DNA from: JAZRUF01 sp045636205
Lineage (GTDB): Bacteria > Bacillota > Clostridia > Oscillospirales > JAAYXM01
NCBI GenBank assembly: GCA_045636205.1
Contig: JAZTXE010000084.1
Span: forward strand, 12,886-76,885
Length of the DNA: 64,000 nucleotides
Reading direction: 5' to 3'
Both the position numbers and the translations under genes were made by a program. Positions 18,025-25,464 of this stretch are shown piece by piece. The notes under the pieces are model-generated. The model was not told where the DNA came from, did not search any database, and saw nothing but the letters and a program-made list of their open reading frames with translations. Position 1 is the stretch's first letter, and each line of letters opens with the position of its first letter.

Positions 18025-19383
18025 ATGGTACATACATATCGTTTAGGCGGTTATAACATAGCAGTTGATGTAAACAGCGGTGCAGTACATGCACTCAGCG
18101 ATGTTGCATTCGACGTATTGGAAAGAATCGAAAAGCCTGAAAACGAAAAATGCCCGGAGAGTGTTATCGGCAAGCTTTCTTCAAAATACACCAGGCAAGA
18201 GATAGAGAATGCTTACGAGGAGCTTACTGAGCTCTGTGAGAACGGACTTTTATTTGCAGATGATGACTATGTGGATTTAACACGTGCGCTTCCGCAAAAC
18301 AGCCCTTTAAAAGCACTGTGTCTGCACATTGCTCACGATTGCAATTTGCGTTGTTCGTATTGCTTTGCTTCTACCGGTGATTTTGGAAAAGGCAGAAAGC
18401 TTATGCCGCCGGAGATTGCAAAAAAAGCCATTGATTTTGTTATTAAGCGTTCTCAAAATCGCCACAATATAGAAATTGACTTTTTTGGCGGTGAACCGCT
18501 CATGGCATTTGACACGGTAAAAGAAACCGTTAAATACGCAAAAAAACAAGCGGAGATACATGGCAAGACCTTCCGCTTTACACTTACTACGAACGGCGTA
18601 GGTCTTAATGATGAGATAACCGAATATATAAATTCCGAGATGTCCAACATTGTTTTGTCGCTCGACGGCCGACGTGAGGTAAATGACCGCATGCGCAAAA
18701 CCGTAAACGGGCAGGGAAGTTATGATATAATTGTTCCCAAGTTTAAAAAGTTAGTCGATGCACGCGATAAGGACAAGGATTATTACGTACGCGGAACGTT
18801 CACGCGTGAAAATTTAGATTTTGTTGACGATGTTCTGCATATCGCAGATATGGGCTTTGACCAGCTTTCAATCGAGCCGGTAGTCACTGACGAGGGTTGT
18901 TCTTATGCAATTACAAGCGCTGATAAAGAGCGCATTGAAAAAGAGTATGAAAAGCTTGCCGAGATAATGAAAGACAGACGCGACTTTAATTTCTTCCACT
19001 TTGCGGTTGATTTAAAACAAGGTCCGTGTGTATATAAAAGGATCCGCGGATGCGGAGCAGGGTATGAGTACGCTGCAATAACCCCTGATGGCGACGTATA
19101 TCCATGCCATCAGTTTGCAGGAAAAGAAGAATACTGCATGGGAAATGTCGAGGATGACACGTTTGATACTGAAATTTCAAAAGAATTTTCGCAGTATAAT
19201 ATTTACACGCGCGAAGCGTGCAAAAGCTGCTGGGCACGTTTCTATTGCAGTGGCGGATGCAGTGCGGCAAACCTGAACATGAACAATGACATGGCGGTGC
19301 CTTATGAGCTGGGGTGTGAGCTTGAGCGCAAGCGTTTAGAATGCGCAATTATGCTAAAGGTTCATGACGCACTGAAAGACTAA
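18025..19383 (+). CDS. scfB: SCIFF radical SAM maturase
   Basis: This 452-aa enzyme starts at ATG 18025 after ggaggt at an 8-nt spacing; an earlier GTG at 17998 lacks a site. The N-terminal 90 residues form the peptide-recognition part. The radical-SAM motif is C-x3-C-x2-C (CNLRCSYCFA) near residue 110, followed by DFFGGEPLM. The C-terminal SPASM region has the auxiliary iron-sulfur cysteines (CGAGYEYAAITPDGDVYPC, then CKSCWARFYCSGGC). It is expected to install Cys-thioether links in the adjacent 47-aa peptide. Gene order and sequence match the ScfA/ScfB pair found across Clostridia. Confidence 0.93.
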   Translation: MVHTYRLGGYNIAVDVNSGAVHALSDVAFDVLERIEKPENEKCPESVIGKLSSKYTRQEIENAYEELTELCENGLLFADDDYVDLTRALPQNSPLKALCLHIAHDCNLRCSYCFASTGDFGKGRKLMPPEIAKKAIDFVIKRSQNRHNIEIDFFGGEPLMAFDTVKETVKYAKKQAEIHGKTFRFTLTTNGVGLNDEITEYINSEMSNIVLSLDGRREVNDRMRKTVNGQGSYDIIVPKFKKLVDARDKDKDYYVRGTFTRENLDFVDDVLHIADMGFDQLSIEPVVTDEGCSYAITSADKERIEKEYEKLAEIMKDRRDFNFFHFAVDLKQGPCVYKRIRGCGAGYEYAAITPDGDVYPCHQFAGKEEYCMGNVEDDTFDTEISKEFSQYNIYTREACKSCWARFYCSGGCSAANLNMNNDMAVPYELGCELERKRLECAIMLKVHDALKD

Positions 19384-19405
19384 AGAGAAAGACAGAGAAT
19401 AAGTT

Positions 19406-19927
19406 ATGCAGATTTTGTCCTACATTTTAAGTATTACAGGTTTAGCCTGTATGATTGCCGCATCCTTGATAAAAGGCAGTAACATGAAAAAAATTCTGTT
19501 CTTCGTATTTTGCGGAAACGTACTTGTTGCAACCAGCTATCTGATAGGCGGAAGCGGTATAAACGGAGCTGCAGCCTGTTATCTGGGTGGACTTCAGTCG
19601 ATTATAAACTATTTTTTTCAATCCAAGGGGAAACCTCTTCCTAAATGGCTGATTACGTCTTACGCAATCGCAATAATAGCACTTAACATTGCGGTAAGCG
19701 GTCTTTCTCCACTTGGAATTCTTGTAATCATCGCATCACTGACCTTTATTATGTGCATAGGTCAGACAAACGGAACCAAGTACCGTTTTTGGACAATTGT
19801 AAACATGGTTTTGTGGTGTACATATGACATTTTGTCAGCATCCTACAGCGCACTTTTAACGCACGTAGCATTACTTTCGTTTACGGTTGCAGGAATGATA
19901 ATACACGATAGAAAAAAAGAAATTTAG
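19406..19927 (+). CDS. YgjV-family integral membrane protein
   Basis: This 173-aa, very hydrophobic protein has about six membrane segments with short loops. The pattern (ILSITGLACMIAASLIKG at the start, a central YLGGLQSIINYFF, and NMVLWCTYDILSASY near the end) resembles the YgjV family of inner-membrane proteins. The function is unknown. It follows the SCIFF maturase by 22 nt with no terminator between them, so it is probably cotranscribed. Whether it has any role in handling the SCIFF product is not shown by the sequence. Confidence 0.65.
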   Translation: MQILSYILSITGLACMIAASLIKGSNMKKILFFVFCGNVLVATSYLIGGSGINGAAACYLGGLQSIINYFFQSKGKPLPKWLITSYAIAIIALNIAVSGLSPLGILVIIASLTFIMCIGQTNGTKYRFWTIVNMVLWCTYDILSASYSALLTHVALLSFTVAGMIIHDRKKEI

Positions 19928-19935
19928 CATCAACA

Positions 19936-19978
19936 AAGAGCAGGGTAATCGTTTGTCCGATTACTTCTGCTCTTTTTT
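19936..19978. terminator. Terminator between ygjV and the convergent amidase gene
   Basis: AAAGAGCAG...GTAATCG pairs with CGATTAC...CTGCTCTTT around a short loop. Six T follow on the plus strand and an A run precedes on the other side, so it may work both ways. Confidence 0.85.
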
Positions 19979-19988
19979 GCTATTAAAA

Positions 19989-20486
19989 TCACGGAATTCT
20001 TGCACCTAAAACGTGCAAAAAGCGAATATTTGCGTATTCATATGAACTAAGCGGACGCATAAACGCGTCATTGGTATGCGCTGCAATAAAGGTATTTTCA
20101 GGTGTTGGAACTTCACCTGTACGTAAAACCAGCAAAGAATGATAAAAATTGCCATTTTCATCACCGAGCTGGATAATATCTGCAGGGAGAATTTGCGAAA
20201 TATCTGTTTCTTCTGCAAACGGTCCTACAGACTGATTATTTACCAAAAAACGGTATAAAAACTCAACTCCGGTCCAGCTTGGCGAACGGTCGTTCGCATC
20301 AATGTAATACCAGCCGTAAATCGGTGTATAGTTCATAACACCACAGCCGGCATAGAGGCACTGGGATACAAAATTGGTGCAATCACCGCCAATGTCCTGA
20401 AAATCATAATATTCTGGATTTCTGTCAAAAGCCCAAAAAGCAGCATATTCAACAGCCAAATCACGACGGTACATAATTTCAATCAC
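19989..20486 (-). CDS. Putative amidase-domain protein (amidase_6 type, NlpC-like)
   Basis: This 165-aa protein reads as a compact amidase_6-type domain. The probable catalytic cysteine is in GGDCTNFVSQCL near residue 35, and the partner histidine is in FYHSLLVLRTG; aromatic-rich segments (YGWYYIDANDRSP) lie between. There is no signal peptide, as in other stand-alone clostridial members. The GTG start at 20486 has gaggt about 9 nt upstream; an ATG at 20474 is possible. Proteins of this type are thought to act on peptidoglycan or gamma-glutamyl peptides, and some are sporulation-associated, but the substrate here is unknown. Confidence 0.75.
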   Translation of the reverse strand: MIEIMYRRDLAVEYAAFWAFDRNPEYYDFQDIGGDCTNFVSQCLYAGCGVMNYTPIYGWYYIDANDRSPSWTGVEFLYRFLVNNQSVGPFAEETDISQILPADIIQLGDENGNFYHSLLVLRTGEVPTPENTFIAAHTNDAFMRPLSSYEYANIRFLHVLGARIP

Positions 20487-20810
20487 TTTAAATTAACCTC
20501 ACAATGTTTTTTATAATATACTATGTTAAATAATTTTTTATTGTTACGCATAATAATTACAAAAAACAAAAGAAGTTATAATAGACATCTTAATTTAAAT
20601 TATTAAATTCAAATCAAAAACAGATTATATAATACCGAATTTACTTAAGAGCCAAATTTCAAGAAAATAAATCCGGAACATTATATATCATTGTTTAATA
20701 TACTAATTCCCTAAAACCTCTACTACTTTTTAAGCAAAATTTTCATTTTGCTTAAAAACCAATCTGACTTTTTTGCGCGGGTTCCTCTCTTAAAGTCTAC
20801 TCTTCTGCTC
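20487..20810. other. Intergenic region with a long perfect inverted repeat
   Basis: No gene is visible in these 324 bases, which are strongly AT-rich. The one clear structure is a perfect 14-bp inverted repeat, 20727-20740 with 20745-20758 (TTTTTAAGCAAAAT and its complement), around the loop TTTC. It lies about 50 nt downstream of the leftward permease gene and may act as its terminator, although the T run on the minus strand precedes rather than follows the stem. Confidence 0.6.
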
Positions 20811-22007
20811 TCAGTTATCTTCACGGAGTGCGGTTATTGGGTCAAGCTTTGATGCTGAAATTGCAGGTAAAACCGCAAAAATAATTCCGCAAAAAATCGC
20901 CACTGCTTCAACAATAATCAAATTCTTTATGGAAAAGCTGAATTTCATATTTAAAAGATTTAATATTAACACTGAAATTCCCAGTCCTGATATTCCGCCT
21001 ATGACTCCTCCGATTGCAGATATGAGCGCAGACTCCGCCAAGAAACACATTGTAATATCTCTCCTTCTCGCACCTATAGCCATACAAATGCCTATCTCCT
21101 TTTTACGCTCTCCTGCGCTTGAAAGAGTTGTATTCATTATTCCTAAACCGCTTACGCAAAGCGAAATTGCAGCTATTGCACTCAAAAGCAATCCTATAAG
21201 GCTTACAATGGACTTGAGGCTATTCACATGCCCGGTTAAATTTTCGGTTGAATATCCGTCTTTTGTGTTATTCTCACGGTTTAACAGTTCAACCGCTTTT
21301 TGGCCGATTTTTTCTGACGGCAACTCACTCATACAATTAATTGCTATTTGGTCGATATCATACGTTGCCGTCATTTGATTTGCCGTTGTGTATGGTATAT
21401 ACATAAAATCAGGTATCATTCCTCCGCTAATTTGATTTATTCCATCTTTTTGTGATGAAATAATACCTATAATTTCAAATTTTTCACTTTGAGTGCCTAT
21501 GGTTAAAACTATGTTTTTGCCAACTATATTTTCACGCATATATACTTTTTTTGCCAATTCACTGTCAACTACTGCAACATTCTTCTTAAAACGCACATCT
21601 GTTTCATTTGGCAAACGGCCGAACAACAAATCCAGCGTCATAACATTGCTTATTCCGTCGTCTATACCCCAAATAACGGTATCTCCGTTTGTGTTCTTTA
21701 TGCGGTAACTTCCATACTCGACCACAAGTGGTAAAACATCGGATATTTCCGGGATTTTTTCTTTTATTTTCTGCACGTCTTCTATTGTAAGCGGCATTGT
21801 TTCAACATTTTTTGAATACAATGTCATTCCGTGTATGCCCAATTTATCCAATTCGTCTGAAATCGCCTGCTGCCCGCTGTCACTCATCGAGACAATAAGT
21901 ACGACAGATGCAACTCCGATTGCAATTGACATGGCGGTAAGCCATGTTCTCATTCGGTTTGTGCGAAGGTTTTTAGCACCTATTATAAAAATGTCACCGA
22001 TGAACAT
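20811..22007 (-). CDS. MacB/FtsX-type ABC transporter permease
   Basis: This 398-aa protein has the MacB arrangement: an N-terminal membrane helix (about residues 22-42), a MacB-PCD extracytoplasmic domain to about residue 260, and three C-terminal helices (IVSLIGLLLSAIAAISL, FLAESALISAIGGVIGG, VEAVAIFCGIIFAVLPAISASKL), ending with the typical SKLDPITALR. ERKKEIGICMAIGARRRDI is the cytoplasmic loop that contacts the ATPase. Such permeases use ATP for mechanotransmission, usually to expel peptides or antibiotics. It follows the adaptor gene by 9 nt, but no ATP-binding gene is next to either one. Confidence 0.9.
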   Translation of the reverse strand: MFIGDIFIIGAKNLRTNRMRTWLTAMSIAIGVASVVLIVSMSDSGQQAISDELDKLGIHGMTLYSKNVETMPLTIEDVQKIKEKIPEISDVLPLVVEYGSYRIKNTNGDTVIWGIDDGISNVMTLDLLFGRLPNETDVRFKKNVAVVDSELAKKVYMRENIVGKNIVLTIGTQSEKFEIIGIISSQKDGINQISGGMIPDFMYIPYTTANQMTATYDIDQIAINCMSELPSEKIGQKAVELLNRENNTKDGYSTENLTGHVNSLKSIVSLIGLLLSAIAAISLCVSGLGIMNTTLSSAGERKKEIGICMAIGARRRDITMCFLAESALISAIGGVIGGISGLGISVLILNLLNMKFSFSIKNLIIVEAVAIFCGIIFAVLPAISASKLDPITALREDN

Positions 22008-22016
22008 AGCTCTTAC

Positions 22017-23045
22017 CTATCCCCTTACCTCTTTAATTTTATCACCGTGTTTTAACTGCACCGTTGGAGATAAAACAATTTTTTCTCTACCGCTTAAACC
22101 ATGTGTTACTTCAATTTCATTGTCTAATTCAAGGCCTGTTGTAATGTTTTTTTTGTATACAACACCGTTTTTTATAACAAAAAGCGATTCATTGTTTTTA
22201 TCATCCTGTAAAATACAATTGTACGGCACGGTAACCGCTGATTTTTTCTTTTGGGTATATATCTTTGCGTTTACGCTGTACCCCGGCTTTAATCCGCCGT
22301 CAGGGTTTGTTATACTGATTAACGTATCCACAACCGTTTCTCCGCTACCGGTAAGCGATGATTTCTTTGTTGCGGTAGGATAAATTTTTTCTACTTTTCC
22401 ACGGTAAGTTTTTGCAAACGCATCACCGGTTATATCTACGTCCTGCCCTTTTTTTATTCTGTTTATATATAATTCAGGTATTTGAACACGCACATATAGC
22501 TTACTTAAATCGGAAATCACCGCTGCTGCACGGTAGCTTGATATAGTACTGTTTTCTTTAGCATCAAGTTTTGTTACCACTCCGGATATAGGGCTTGTTA
22601 TTGCGCTCTGAGTTTGCTGTTGTGACGCATTAAACGCAGGAAGTATCTGTCCCAAATATTCTTCCGGGTCAATTCCATATTGTTTCATAAGTAATTCAAT
22701 AGCTTCATACTCACTTTCGGATACCTCAGGGATGAGTGCTGATATATCTGCAATAGACTGACGTGACGGTTGGATAACATCAAAAAGAACCTGTCCGGCT
22801 TCTACGCTATCGCCTACTTCTATATAGACATCTTTTACATGCGAAGATGCCACAACACGTATTTCACGTGCGTCTCCGTCTTCTACACTTCCCTTTGATA
22901 TTACACTGTCGTAAATATCCTTAATTTCCGGATTTACGGCTGATACGCTTATCGGAGGCTTACTGTTAAATGATGGTGATGAAAACCACATGACAAAGAT
23001 TATGAGTACGGTGGTAGCTATTGCGAAAAAACTTTTGTTTTTCAA
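22017..23045 (-). CDS. Periplasmic-adaptor-type (HlyD/MacA-like) efflux protein
   Basis: This 342-aa protein has one N-terminal membrane anchor (about residues 7-24) and an external part with lipoyl/barrel-sandwich halves: VVASSHVKDVYIEVGDSVEAG and ITSPISGVVTKLDAKENS. A beta-barrel segment and a C-terminal HLSGREKIVL-like element follow. It probably pairs with the MacB-type permease whose gene starts 9 nt downstream. In a Gram-positive the adaptor would stand on the outer face of the membrane. The start is TTG after ggaggatta. Confidence 0.88.
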   Translation of the reverse strand: MKNKSFFAIATTVLIIFVMWFSSPSFNSKPPISVSAVNPEIKDIYDSVISKGSVEDGDAREIRVVASSHVKDVYIEVGDSVEAGQVLFDVIQPSRQSIADISALIPEVSESEYEAIELLMKQYGIDPEEYLGQILPAFNASQQQTQSAITSPISGVVTKLDAKENSTISSYRAAAVISDLSKLYVRVQIPELYINRIKKGQDVDITGDAFAKTYRGKVEKIYPTATKKSSLTGSGETVVDTLISITNPDGGLKPGYSVNAKIYTQKKKSAVTVPYNCILQDDKNNESLFVIKNGVVYKKNITTGLELDNEIEVTHGLSGREKIVLSPTVQLKHGDKIKEVRG

Positions 23046-23129
23046 ATTTAATCCTCCTCAATGCGTTTTTTGTATAATCATGTAATATTCGGACATCTTA
23101 ATAAAAATATTAAATGAGGGTGAATTTTA

Positions 23130-23300
23130 ATGAGTATCATTGGATGCACAATCGATTGTGTTTACCAAACCGACGGATACTGCACATTGGAGCATGCAGC
23201 AAGCGGTGGTGAAGCTTCAGAAAACGGTTGTATACATTATGTCCGAAAATCAGGCAGTAAATACAAAAAAGAAAGCGAGAATAAAAGCGAAAGAGCCTGA
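23130..23300 (+). CDS. Small four-cysteine protein, about 56 aa
   Basis: This short ORF has a good ribosome binding site (tgaggg). It encodes MSIIGCTIDCVYQTDGYCTL followed by a linker, a second C-I-H-Y element and a lysine- and glutamate-rich tail. The pattern I-x-C-x3-C-x-Y-Q-x2-G-x-C-x-L resembles small cysteine-rich proteins of Clostridia that may bind a metal; some are annotated as DUF1540-like, but I am not sure of the family. It diverges from the adaptor gene and precedes the cwlJ-gerQ pair by about 80 nt. The function is unknown; the neighbourhood suggests a spore role. Confidence 0.7.
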   Translation: MSIIGCTIDCVYQTDGYCTLEHAASGGEASENGCIHYVRKSGSKYKKESENKSERA

Positions 23301-23320
23301 CCTTATTTAAATCCGTTACG

Positions 23321-23348
23321 GCATAAAGAAATATAATATTCATATAAT
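23321..23348 (+). promoter_or_regulatory. Possible sigma-E-type promoter before cwlJ-gerQ
   Basis: A -35-like GCATAAA (23321-23327) and a -10-like CATATAAT (23341-23348) are 13 bp apart, close to the mother-cell sigma-E consensus. cwlJ and gerQ are sigma-E genes in Bacillus subtilis. This is a by-eye match only. Confidence 0.4.
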
Positions 23349-23378
23349 GCTAATGGTTGATTTAAGGGAGCGATGTGT

Positions 23379-23819
23379 ATGGCATATTCTGACAGAGAGC
23401 TTTTGGCCAGATTAGTTCAATGCGAAGCCGGAGGTGAAGGAGAAAACGGAATGAGAGCTGTGGCAAGTGTTGTTATGAACCGCGTATATGCTCCGGGCGG
23501 TGAATATGCACGAACCGGACGCCAAAGCATAAGGAATATTATATTTCAGCCCGGGCAGTTTGTTTGCGCAATGGAAACCGTGGGCGGCGAATATAATCCG
23601 CAAAATATTTATAATATGCGTCCCGAAGCTATCCATTACGCGGTGGCGGATTGGGCAATTGCCGGAAACCGCTTATCGAGCCTTGGCAGCGCGTTGTGGT
23701 TTTTTAATCCCTATTCCCCTGTTTGTCGTCAGAACTTTCCAAGTGAGGTAGGATATTTTGTCACACGTGTCGGCGAGCATTGCTTTTATAATCCGACCAA
23801 TGCATATTACCAAACTTAA
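23379..23819 (+). CDS. cwlJ: Spore cortex-lytic cell-wall hydrolase, CwlJ/SleB family
   Basis: The 146-aa product is a single Hydrolase_2 (SleB/CwlJ) domain with no signal peptide, like CwlJ rather than secreted SleB. Family motifs are LARLVQCEAGGEGENGMRAV with the catalytic glutamate, VASVVMNRV, and the FVCAMETVGG and SALWFFNP blocks. CwlJ degrades spore cortex during germination. ATG 23379 is preferred to ATG 23373 because aagggag would be only 2 nt from the first. The downstream gene resembles GerQ, the coat protein that CwlJ needs for localisation in Bacillus, which supports the CwlJ assignment. Confidence 0.88.
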   Translation: MAYSDRELLARLVQCEAGGEGENGMRAVASVVMNRVYAPGGEYARTGRQSIRNIIFQPGQFVCAMETVGGEYNPQNIYNMRPEAIHYAVADWAIAGNRLSSLGSALWFFNPYSPVCRQNFPSEVGYFVTRVGEHCFYNPTNAYYQT

Positions 23820-23839
23820 AAAGGATAAGGTGATTTTTT

Positions 23840-24187
23840 ATGGACAGAGCAAATAGCATAAACATGAACACGCCTGATACATTAAGCCAGATTGAAAATC
23901 CTCAAACAAATGAAGAGGTGTACCGTGGCTCAGTAGCTGCCATTCTTCAGCAAAATTTAGGATTTTTTGTAATATGTGAGTTTCTTATAGGCACAGAGAA
24001 TATTGTGACAAGAGAAGGAATCCTTTATAACGTCGGAATTAACTTCATTACCCTCTATCAGGAAGAAGAGGACAGATACGTTCTATGTGATTTGTACTCG
24101 CTAAAATTTATAACTTTCTATGACTCAAGAACCAGGCCGCGTTCTCTCAGAAACATGCGCCGTAACGGTAACAACATGGCTTATTAA
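23840..24187 (+). CDS. gerQ: GerQ-like spore coat protein
   Basis: The 115-aa product has a variable polar N-terminus, then a small beta-rich domain (GFFVICEFLIGTENIVTREG, then NVGINFITLYQEEEDRYVLC and LKFITFYDS). Its alternation and its ending resemble the C-terminal domain of GerQ (YwdL), which ends with a similar YxxFxTF pattern. GerQ anchors CwlJ in the spore coat and is crosslinked by transglutaminase in Bacillus. It is 20 nt downstream of cwlJ and ends at a terminator. The match is by eye at low identity, but the pairing supports it. Confidence 0.75.
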   Translation: MDRANSINMNTPDTLSQIENPQTNEEVYRGSVAAILQQNLGFFVICEFLIGTENIVTREGILYNVGINFITLYQEEEDRYVLCDLYSLKFITFYDSRTRPRSLRNMRRNGNNMAY

Positions 24188-24192
24188 TACAT

Positions 24193-24234
24193 AAAAAATG
24201 GCATTGCGATAATTATCGCAATGCCATTTTTCTT
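24193..24234 (+). terminator. Terminator after cwlJ-gerQ
   Basis: A near-perfect hairpin (AAAAATGGCATTGCGATA with TATCGCAATGCCATTTTT, 24195-24231) with a 2-4 nt loop. It may serve both convergent genes. Confidence 0.9.
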
Positions 24235-24240
24235 AGATGT

Positions 24241-25257
24241 TTAAACGTTATATGCTTTAAATCCTAAAAGCTCAATATCTTTTACGAAGTGATGTTCTTT
24301 GATTTCATAGGGGTCAGAGTAATCGGTTGAAAGATATTTTTTATTGTCATCAGCAAACACGGTTACGACAACGCTGTCCTCGCCTAACATCTCCTGAGCC
24401 ATTACCGAACCGATGAAGTTTGCCCCCGACGATATACCAACACCTATTCCTAGTTTTCCCGCAAGAAGGCGCGACATAATTATCGCGTCTTCATCGTCTA
24501 CGGATACAACCTCATTGAGTGAATTCAAATCCAGAATACTCGGGATAAATTCGTCGGATATTCCTTGAATCCTATGCTTTCCTACCTTGTATCCGGTTGA
24601 AAGAGTCGGGGAATTAAGCGGTTCAAGCGGATATGCACGGCAATCCGGATTTGCCTTACGCAATCTGTTTGCAAGACCCATTATAGTGCCACCGGTGCCC
24701 ACACCTGCAACTACGCCATCTGCCTTAAGACCAATGGCGGCAAGTTGGTTTACAATCTCCTCACCCGTGTATATCTCATGGGTTTCAATATTATCCGGAT
24801 TTGAAAACTGACCGGGCAAAAATACGCCGCCTTGTTTCTGAAGCTCCTCGGTCATAGCGATTGAACCTAAAAACCCACCCTGCTCTCGGGATACAAGGAT
24901 AACCTCTGCACCATAGCTTTTCATAAGATTGATGCGCTCGGCACTCATCCAGTCCGGCATGTAGATGATAACCCTGTGGCCTAAATAGCAACCCATTGCA
25001 GAAAAAGCAATGCCGGTATTTCCGCTCGTCGCCTCAACAATCATATCCGTCGGACAGATACCACCGTCACGATATGCTTTATAAAGCAGATGATACGCAA
25101 CACGGTCTTTTATACTTCCGCTCAAATTATAAGCTTCCGCCTTTGCAAATAAGCGACGACAGCGTCCTTTATATTTAAAGCTAATTTCAAGAAGCGGTGT
25201 ATTTCCTATCATCGACGATATTCTATCAAATTTTTCACGTATATCAGATTTGAGCAT
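24241..25257 (-). CDS. PLP-dependent cysteine synthase family protein
   Basis: This 338-aa fold-type II PLP enzyme has the PLP lysine in NLSGSIKDRV (near residue 48), the substrate loop ATSGNTGIA, the phosphate-binding GVGTGGTIMG, and ISSGAN near the C-terminus. O-acetylserine sulfhydrylase (cysteine synthase) is the likeliest activity. The family also contains cystathionine beta-synthase-like enzymes, and I cannot separate them. The C-terminus extends about 25 residues beyond typical CysK. It stands alone on the minus strand. The 207 bp upstream of it, shared with the divergent glpA-like gene, shows no recognisable cysteine leader or riboswitch. Confidence 0.82.
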   Translation of the reverse strand: MLKSDIREKFDRISSMIGNTPLLEISFKYKGRCRRLFAKAEAYNLSGSIKDRVAYHLLYKAYRDGGICPTDMIVEATSGNTGIAFSAMGCYLGHRVIIYMPDWMSAERINLMKSYGAEVILVSREQGGFLGSIAMTEELQKQGGVFLPGQFSNPDNIETHEIYTGEEIVNQLAAIGLKADGVVAGVGTGGTIMGLANRLRKANPDCRAYPLEPLNSPTLSTGYKVGKHRIQGISDEFIPSILDLNSLNEVVSVDDEDAIIMSRLLAGKLGIGVGISSGANFIGSVMAQEMLGEDSVVVTVFADDNKKYLSTDYSDPYEIKEHHFVKDIELLGFKAYNV

Positions 25258-25464
25258 TAAATTAAACCTCTGTTCCTAAGAAAAATAGATATGCCAATAT
25301 ATGTACATATAAAGCTTTATGTTCGATAATTTTGCTGGACAATTAACAAAAGCTAATGTATCATAATTTATAAGCTGAGTTTATGCAACGCTTCTATTTT
25401 ATCACGCTCGTGAGCAGAAGTCGAGAGTTTTTTATCTAAAACGATGAAAGTAGTGGAAATTTTT

